From: Stereum hirsutum FP-91666 SS1
Lineage: Eukaryota; Basidiomycota; Agaricomycetes; Russulales; Stereaceae
Assembly: GCF_000264905.1 (NCBI RefSeq)
Contig: NW_006763168.1
Span: 1 to 11,431, forward strand
Reading direction: 5' to 3'
Length of the DNA stretch: 11,431 nt
Within the stretch, counting starts at the first letter, position 1. Each line of letters opens with the position of its first letter. The translations under genes and the position numbers were made by a program. Of the stretch, positions 6,934 through 11,431 are shown one piece after another. The notes beneath the pieces were generated by a model. The model had not been told where the DNA came from. It saw only the letters and a list, made by a program, of their open reading frames with translations, and did no database searches.

Positions 6934-9330
6934 ATCACTCTCCTCTGCCACTTCCTCAACTGTTACATTACGATTGCCGAACACTCGTAGATGAGGAGGT
7001 GAGACAGAGGGAGGCGGCGCAGTTGGGGGCGCAGCAATATCAGACGCCAGTATTTCGTCTACAGACTTCGAGCCGTACCTTGCTTTAGGGGCATTACGCT
7101 GATACGAAGCCTGGCGAGATGCAGGAGGTTTATCCATGCCATAGAGGACGGCTTCGTCAATTTGCCGTCTAAATGTGCGACGCTGACGTCGCACAGTCTT
7201 CTCTTGCTCAAGAGACAAAGCATGATGATTCTCACCATTGACCTGCACCGTTTTATTTTCGAAGTCAAGTTTGACCTTGTTTTGTAGCATAAACGGTGTC
7301 CCTAGTACAACGTCGTAGTAGTCAATATTGGCTACATCATAATACGTTGTGAATACCGAGCTCCCTAGCGTGGCTCTGACATGGGTGCCATAATTAATCG
7401 TGGATCGGCTCCCCACTGTCCCTAATTGCAATGTCACTGGTTCGTCCAATTCAACCAGTGGCGCTTTCGCAACAATTGCTGCGTCAGGACTAATAGCATT
7501 TGTAGTGCTACCAGAGTCGAACAGAGTATAACATTTCAAGCCGGCGATATCCAACTCGACTGCTAATACCTGGGCTTCCTCCTTGTCCCGTTTAGGTTGC
7601 TTTCCACCTTTGACAATCTTTGCATCGTAGACCCAGGAAGGCCGATATTCCTCCTTGTTGGTCTTTTCTCGAAGCGGTTTCATGGCGAGTATCTGCACGT
7701 CAGCCTCCGACTGGGAATCACTGTTTGCTGCGCCGACCTCGGCCGCAACTTCTGCGAGTAAATCCTCAGCATTTCGGAGGCGATCGCGTTGATTCGCTCG
7801 ATACCTGCGCTTCTTGTCACGCTTGCGTTGTCTCCGCAAGTGCTCACTGACACTTTGGCTAAGATCATCAGCCACACAGTATGCTTCTTTGCGAGCAGAA
7901 AATAACGGAGAAGTATTCCCGTCACTTAGAAGGGCTTCGACTTCCCTTCCGGCTCTATTCATACCTTCACCAATCAGCATGGACATACCATCTTGGTTTC
8001 CCAGCTCGTCTCGGAGGGTCTGAATATTTTTCTTAGCCGTTTCAAGAGCATATTTCCAACCTAGTGAGTAAGCTTCATATAAACTTGTCACGTCAATTGG
8101 TTGTAATACGCTTGAGGCACTCGGAGTGTTATTCTCCTTGTTAGACGACTCAAGAGTGCTGTTATCACTCCTTTCATTTTCTTCGTTTGATAGATGCGAA
8201 GATTCTCTGGAAGACATATTTTCCAGCACTGCAGGACCCGTCTCAACTACGCCTTGCATGTAGTCTCCGGTATCTGTATTATATTCACCTTCAGAATTAC
8301 TGTGCCTGCGGTGAATAATCCGTAGTCTCATGGACTGGCCTATAGACGAATCGTTATCGTCTAGTACATGGCCGTCTTCTTCTGAAGAGGACACTGATTC
8401 TGCGTCAGACTCGTCGTCTTCGTGCGCATTGCTACCCCTCACTATTCTCATAGCGAAAGTCCTCATGGCACGATGATACAAGGGCCCGTTGTCACTGTCG
8501 TCATCAGTGCTATATTCGTCTACGTCAGACGACTCATTATCCTCTGGGCTGGTTTGGTTTCCAGCGCCCTTCTCAGATTCAGAGTAATCGCCGTACGCTG
8601 GCTGATCATTAGACTGAGGTGACTGTTCCTCAATCGACTCATCTTGTTGAGCCCCAGCGGTTTCGTCGTCTTCGCTTCTGTCGTCAACGACTCTCTGGGT
8701 GTGCATACGACCCTTGGGAGCTCCGCCAGTGTGATCTCTCTTAGGCTCCTTACAGTCTCTAGCCCAGTGACCGATTTTGTGGCAGTTTCGACACGCATTA
8801 GGATCTACTGCTTTAGGCGTTGAGGTATGTTGCGCCGTACTAGGCCTAGGGTTATTCCTGTCTCGAGATCGGATGTCATCTCGGGAGGTATTTACAGGTC
8901 TATTCGGCGTTCTCTGATCCCTATTAATATTCTGAGATGAACTGCCTGTTCCTGCCGTCTGCGTAGTTGCAGAAGTACTCGTGGTTCGACGTTGAGTGCT
9001 ATAAGTATTTTCTCTCGGTCTAGACGAGTTACTGGCCGTTGATATTACCTTTGTAGTCTTAGGTTTTCTTTCAGCGTCATTGTCTAGGTCAGCGATCAAA
9101 TGCTGACCACGCTCTATGTGTTCCGCCATTCGTACCATCTCCTTTAGACTAGAGTCCTCAGGTGTGATACGATAGGGGACTACGAGCTGCTTCCGAATAT
9201 ATCTCGGAAGCGAGTAGAAGAACTTTTTCTTCAGGGAGTATGTGTCTGGCATACTTCTCATTCGTTCAGCTGCAGCTAGTAGGCGATCATAGTATCCGCC
9301 TACCGTGTCTTTGCACCAAATGAACAGCTC
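6931..9330 (-). CDS. Gag C-terminal part (nucleocapsid) plus aspartic protease
   Basis: The frame is open from 9330; its first ATG is at 9259-9261 and numbering below starts there. The first 60 residues continue the Gag capsid helices broken off in the upstream ORF, so this is not an independent gene. Then come a basic Ser/Thr-rich region, a zinc knuckle C157-x2-C160-x4-H165-x4-C170 that binds the RNA genome, a long acidic Ser-rich linker (about 190-380), a helical region with a strongly basic run (about 476-497), and a retropepsin-like protease with catalytic FDSGSTTNAI (D582) and a VVLGTPFM flap/hydrophobic segment (about 651-658). The protease would cleave Gag and Pol. The roughly 390 residues between knuckle and protease are unusually many. 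The ORF ends at a TGA that is in frame with pol. Access to this ORF needs a -1 shift from the gag start ORF. Confidence 0.9.
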   Translation of the reverse strand, partial: ELFIWCKDTVGGYYDRLLAAAERMRSMPDTYSLKKKFFYSLPRYIRKQLVVPYRITPEDSSLKEMVRMAEHIERGQHLIADLDNDAERKPKTTKVISTASNSSRPRENTYSTQRRTTSTSATTQTAGTGSSSQNINRDQRTPNRPVNTSRDDIRSRDRNNPRPSTAQHTSTPKAVDPNACRNCHKIGHWARDCKEPKRDHTGGAPKGRMHTQRVVDDRSEDDETAGAQQDESIEEQSPQSNDQPAYGDYSESEKGAGNQTSPEDNESSDVDEYSTDDDSDNGPLYHRAMRTFAMRIVRGSNAHEDDESDAESVSSSEEDGHVLDDNDSSIGQSMRLRIIHRRHSNSEGEYNTDTGDYMQGVVETGPAVLENMSSRESSHLSNEENERSDNSTLESSNKENNTPSASSVLQPIDVTSLYEAYSLGWKYALETAKKNIQTLRDELGNQDGMSMLIGEGMNRAGREVEALLSDGNTSPLFSARKEAYCVADDLSQSVSEHLRRQRKRDKKRRYRANQRDRLRNAEDLLAEVAAEVGAANSDSQSEADVQILAMKPLREKTNKEEYRPSWVYDAKIVKGGKQPKRDKEEAQVLAVELDIAGLKCYTLFDSGSTTNAISPDAAIVAKAPLVELDEPVTLQLGTVGSRSTINYGTHVRATLGSSVFTTYYDVANIDYYDVVLGTPFMLQNKVKLDFENKTVQVNGENHHALSLEQEKTVRRQRRTFRRQIDEAVLYGMDKPPASRQASYQRNAPKARYGSKSVDEILASDIAAPPTAPPPSVSPPHLRVFGNRNVTVEEVAEESD
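9279..9312 (-). promoter_or_regulatory. Gag frame break with downstream stem-loop (possible -1 frameshift site)
   Basis: The capsid ORF ends at TAG (9300-9302), but the conserved capsid sequence continues in the -1 frame. The frames overlap at 9300-9330, and the shift fits best at A-AAG (9309-9312). After a 5-nt spacer comes a perfect 7-bp stem, GTAGGCG (9297-9303 on the element strand) with CGCCTAC (9279-9285) and an 11-nt loop. The layout resembles programmed -1 frameshifting. However, no standard X-XXY-YYZ heptamer is present, since the P-site codon GCA re-pairs poorly. A one-base deletion at the AAAG is equally able to explain it. Confidence 0.45.
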
Positions 9331-11096
9331 TCATATTTCTCGTTCGCAGTTCTTGCGCTAGAGGTATGAATAAATCGGTGATACATCGATCGGATGAGAC
9401 TCTCAAAGGTAGTATGCTTGAGCATACCCTTAGGAGTATCATACTCGTTGTTGAACCAGGTCTGAGCATTTCCTTTAAGCACTTGACCGAGTGCTAGGAT
9501 TCTCTCTCGTTCCATTTCGGGATCGATACCACTCATTTTGTGCATGCGCAAATGACGAATAAATTTCATCATGAAATTATATAGAGCTTCGGAATCGTCA
9601 GCTCCGTCATAACGAGGAAGTTCGTGCTTAACTGTCTTAGCAAAAGAAACTCCAGCTGAGTTAGTGATTTCTGAGTCGAGGTGATGATGAATCATCTCAA
9701 CTATCTTTTCTAACTCATGTTCTTGGTGATTATAATTTTCACCGAATTGATTTGAGAAGACAGAACCACTGTCTTCATTTCTGTCTCCTCGGCTCGTTCG
9801 AGATGCAGCATATGCAGAATGAGGAATACTCTCCGGTTCGGTAAGTATGCTGGATCCTCGAACTGGAGCTCGAGGTGCAGGTGTACCATGTTCTGTACCC
9901 TCGGTTTGAGACCTAACATCAAATCTCACTTCATTGTTGTCATCTCTAGGTCGACTTCTATGGGGAGGTAGGTCTCTTTCCATTGATGGGCGCTCTGGTG
10001 CTGGACCATGAATCCTTCTAAAATTCCGGACTCGAGTACGGTATGCCTCTTCGCTTTCGCCTTCCATTCTCGGCGGGTCAGTCTTAAGGCTTTGAGCGTG
10101 CCTTATATGAGCATCTTGTTCCTCTCGAGCACGCTCACGCTCAGCTCTCAGGCGTTCTCGATTCTCAGCCTGTAATTCTTCGGCTACATCTTCGTCACGG
10201 TCTAATTGCTCGTGGACGACGATTTTTCTACGCCTATAATCAGCGTCAGTTTCGCCGGGAAGCCTTTTAAAAAGATCTACGCTAGCAGTTCGCTCTCGAT
10301 CGTCTCTGCCTTTGCCCTTGTCCGTGGGTCTAGGTGGAGGTGTTCTTTCGTCGAGGTCTTTACTTTCTCTAGCACTGTCTTGATCGACTATGTGATATCG
10401 ACCATCGTCTTCGATAGTAGCATCCAATTCGTCCATCAACGAATACATCTTAGCTAATTGATTATCTACAGCGTCCTGACTATCTAACAGCCTGTTGCTA
10501 TACTCCTGTAGGACTGCATTCTGTTTCTTGATAGATTCAGCTGTCGATCTTCCTAGCGCAGTTGTTGTCTTCGCTAGTTTTCTGGCATCGCTCACTATAA
10601 CCGTGATCTTTGCCACCAATGGATCTCGATTAGGGTTTGGATCAGCTTCCGTCTGAGATCGACGCTCTGGTGATCGTCGATCACGTCCGGTTTCAGTGAG
10701 ACCGGAAGCTCCTTCAGCTCGGTGTGCACCGCTACTAGTTTCGGTGCTGTGATCGGGATCGCGATCACTCTCGGGTCTGCGCACTTGGCTGTCCGAGACA
10801 TTTTTCGGCTCGCCCGATTGCTGAGGGGAAATTTTCTCAGCGTTCGCTGGGATGGTAGGCACGGAGGGAGGCGTCTGAGCAAGAGGATTATTACTCCCCT
10901 CTGTGTGCTCGCTATCGCTTCCCTTAGCAGGCTGCTCAGGGTCCTCTCCATCGTCATCGTCATGGAGGTAACCCTCTACGTCTGTATCAGACGTTCGCCT
11001 CTGCTGTCTGGTCTGTCTACCAGTGCCTCCCGTTCCCCTATTGGAGCTACTCGCTGCTGCTCCTCTCGCGGTGCCGCGAGACGGTTTCGGACCCAT
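9300..11096 (-). CDS. gag: Gag N-terminal and capsid part, 598 aa
   Basis: Starts at the first ATG after the 5' LTR (11094-11096), with A at -3 and G at +4, 60 nt past the LTR. Gag forms the cytoplasmic virus-like particle. Residues 1-160 are low-complexity, charged and Ser/Pro-rich. A helical or coiled region follows (about 158-230), then an Arg/Glu-rich stretch (about 276-360) with two similar segments (about 278-297 and 343-363). The capsid (retrotransposon gag) domain begins near 485 with PRYDGADDSEALYNF and includes GNAQTWFNNEYDTP (about 542-555) and SMYHRFIHTSS (570-580). The ORF stops in mid-domain; the missing last capsid helices are encoded in the -1 frame downstream. By itself the product is a truncated Gag without zinc knuckle, so it likely depends on recoding or has lost function. 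Confidence 0.9.
   Translation of the reverse strand: MGPKPSRGTARGAAASSSNRGTGGTGRQTRQQRRTSDTDVEGYLHDDDDGEDPEQPAKGSDSEHTEGSNNPLAQTPPSVPTIPANAEKISPQQSGEPKNVSDSQVRRPESDRDPDHSTETSSGAHRAEGASGLTETGRDRRSPERRSQTEADPNPNRDPLVAKITVIVSDARKLAKTTTALGRSTAESIKKQNAVLQEYSNRLLDSQDAVDNQLAKMYSLMDELDATIEDDGRYHIVDQDSARESKDLDERTPPPRPTDKGKGRDDRERTASVDLFKRLPGETDADYRRRKIVVHEQLDRDEDVAEELQAENRERLRAERERAREEQDAHIRHAQSLKTDPPRMEGESEEAYRTRVRNFRRIHGPAPERPSMERDLPPHRSRPRDDNNEVRFDVRSQTEGTEHGTPAPRAPVRGSSILTEPESIPHSAYAASRTSRGDRNEDSGSVFSNQFGENYNHQEHELEKIVEMIHHHLDSEITNSAGVSFAKTVKHELPRYDGADDSEALYNFMMKFIRHLRMHKMSGIDPEMERERILALGQVLKGNAQTWFNNEYDTPKGMLKHTTFESLIRSMYHRFIHTSSARTANEKYESCSFGAKTR
11065..11080 (-). other. Perfect 7-bp inverted repeat just inside gag
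   Basis: CTCGCGG, 2 nt, CCGCGAG, about 15 nt after the gag ATG (codons 6-11). As RNA it would form a very GC-rich hairpin with a 2- to 4-nt loop. It sits where packaging or dimerisation signals, or translation-modulating structures, occur in other LTR elements. Chance is possible in GC-rich coding sequence. Confidence 0.4.
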
Positions 11097-11156
11097 GATA
11101 TGAATAAAAGAATAAAACTATGCGCACCTGTTAGAGGATTGCGGACGTTCAAAAAG
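11097..11156 (-). other. 5' leader with unassigned primer-binding site
   Basis: The 60 nt between the 5' LTR and the gag ATG. The element strand begins CTTTTTGAACGTCCGC directly after the LTR. A tRNA-type primer-binding site normally starts with TGG, complementary to the tRNA CCA end, within a few bases of the LTR. None occurs anywhere in this leader. There is no upstream ATG in it. The 3' part is A/T-rich. Confidence 0.5.
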
Positions 11157-11428
11157 TATAAGAGGTCGTCGTCTTGATCTTGAGGTTATCGCACCGGTAA
11201 GAACGGTACCCGCCTAGCCCTTGTTGGGTGCGGATAGATTCCAGAGTAGTACGAAGGTTACAAGATTAGATACCCTACATGTACTACTCGCGAGCGCATA
11301 TATACGAAGTAGTTGTTTGTGCGGAACAAACAACGTAAAGAATAACAAATACGAATGTGAAAGAACGAACGATGCAAGTCGGCGAGTGTGGCGTAAGTAG
11401 GTTCGTGTGGCGTACGAACTTACTTCGC
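11157..11428 (-). repeat. Right LTR (5' LTR of the element), 272 bp
   Basis: Identical to 192-463 at every position. It carries the promoter for the genomic RNA. Because the outer end is followed by only 3 bases (TAA), the boundary rests on the point where identity with the left copy stops rather than on a target-site duplication. Confidence 0.95.
11298..11334 (-). promoter_or_regulatory. LTR promoter: TATATAT box with upstream inverted repeat
   Basis: TATATAT on the minus strand at 11298-11304, preceded by the 9-bp inverted repeat at 11312-11334. Transcription would start some 25-30 nt downstream, near 11265-11275, leaving about 110 nt of R-U5 before the leader and gag. The exact start is inferred from TATA spacing only. 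Confidence 0.55.
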
Positions 11429-11431
11429 TAA

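Larger units (their letters stand above)
192..11428 (-). mobile_element. Full-length Ty3/Gypsy LTR retrotransposon with an extra 3' ORF
   Basis: The element is about 11.2 kb, transcribed on the minus strand and bounded by identical 272-bp LTRs. Domain order is Gag capsid, CCHC nucleocapsid, aspartic protease, RT, RNase H, integrase. Placing integrase after RNase H is diagnostic of Ty3/Gypsy rather than Ty1/Copia. The integrase ends in a chromodomain-like tail. At 11.2 kb it is long for a fungal Gypsy element, commonly around 5-8 kb. The excess comes from a 2.6-kb ORF between pol and the 3' LTR and from a long linker between nucleocapsid and protease. Identical LTRs indicate recent insertion. 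Reading frames: the gag start is in one frame, while nucleocapsid-protease, pol and the extra ORF all share another. A basidiomycete host is inferred from overall sequence character, not proven. Confidence 0.95.

Noticed and set aside
9300..9316. 17-nt GT...AG segment whose removal would also rejoin the Gag frames, like a tiny intron
   Set aside because: Far shorter than known fungal introns, has no branch site, and would delete residues that fit the capsid domain.
10722..11177. 151-codon plus-strand frame antisense to gag
   Set aside because: Lies wholly antisense to the gag start and runs into the LTR. Its amino-acid makeup is that of a shadow of an Arg/Ser-rich coding strand.
1..11431. 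CRISPR array, tRNA or rRNA genes
   Set aside because: No regularly spaced repeats and no cloverleaf or rRNA-like stretch were found; the window is a eukaryotic retroelement.

Overview
The window is almost entirely one long-terminal-repeat retrotransposon of the Ty3/Gypsy (Metaviridae) type, inserted on the minus strand. It runs from a 272-bp LTR at 192-463 (the element's 3' LTR) to an identical LTR at 11157-11428 (its 5' LTR). Reading 5' to 3' along the element (right to left here), the order is: LTR, short leader, Gag capsid ORF, Gag nucleocapsid plus aspartic protease ORF, reverse transcriptase/RNase H/integrase ORF, a large extra ORF in the 'env' position, 3' LTR. The host is most likely a fungus, probably a basidiomycete of the Agaricomycetes. 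I infer this from the character of the RT/RNase H/integrase and its C-terminal tail, from compact TATA-type promoters, and from moderate GC content. No host gene is identifiable: only 191 nt of left flank and 3 nt of right flank are present.

The two LTRs match at all 272 positions I compared, and every expected catalytic residue of protease, RT, RNase H and integrase is present. The insertion is therefore recent and plausibly mobile or mobilisable. The Gag-Pol reading frame is nevertheless interrupted twice. The first break is a -1 frame change inside the capsid domain (9300-9330). The second is an in-frame TGA between protease and RT (6931-6933), with the frame open on both sides. Each break is followed at once by an inverted repeat that could fold in the RNA: a 7-bp stem 5 nt after an A-AAG, and a nested 6+6-bp stem starting on the base after TGA. 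Programmed recoding is thus a real alternative to simple decay. The Gag break could also be an ordinary one-base deletion.

The most unusual part is the 876-codon ORF at 517-3147, between pol and the 3' LTR. I do not recognise its family. It has no membrane segment, so it is not a normal Env. It has a Cys/His cluster with a spacing close to a zinc knuckle, a coiled coil, basic nuclear-localisation-like clusters, a conserved-looking helical domain, and an N/Q/Y-rich prion-like tail ending in polyproline. It has its own TATAAAA box and a near-ideal Kozak ATG. A direct repeat (CTCCCTCACT) joined to a hairpin lies at each end of this cassette, as if it had been captured by duplication of the element's 3' terminal region.

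Presumed working scheme: full-length RNA starts in the right LTR. Gag and Gag-Pol assemble particles, RT/RNase H copy the RNA, and integrase with its chromodomain-like tail inserts the DNA. The extra protein may be made from a separate short transcript and may assist nuclear transport, RNA handling or particle assembly. This last point is inference.
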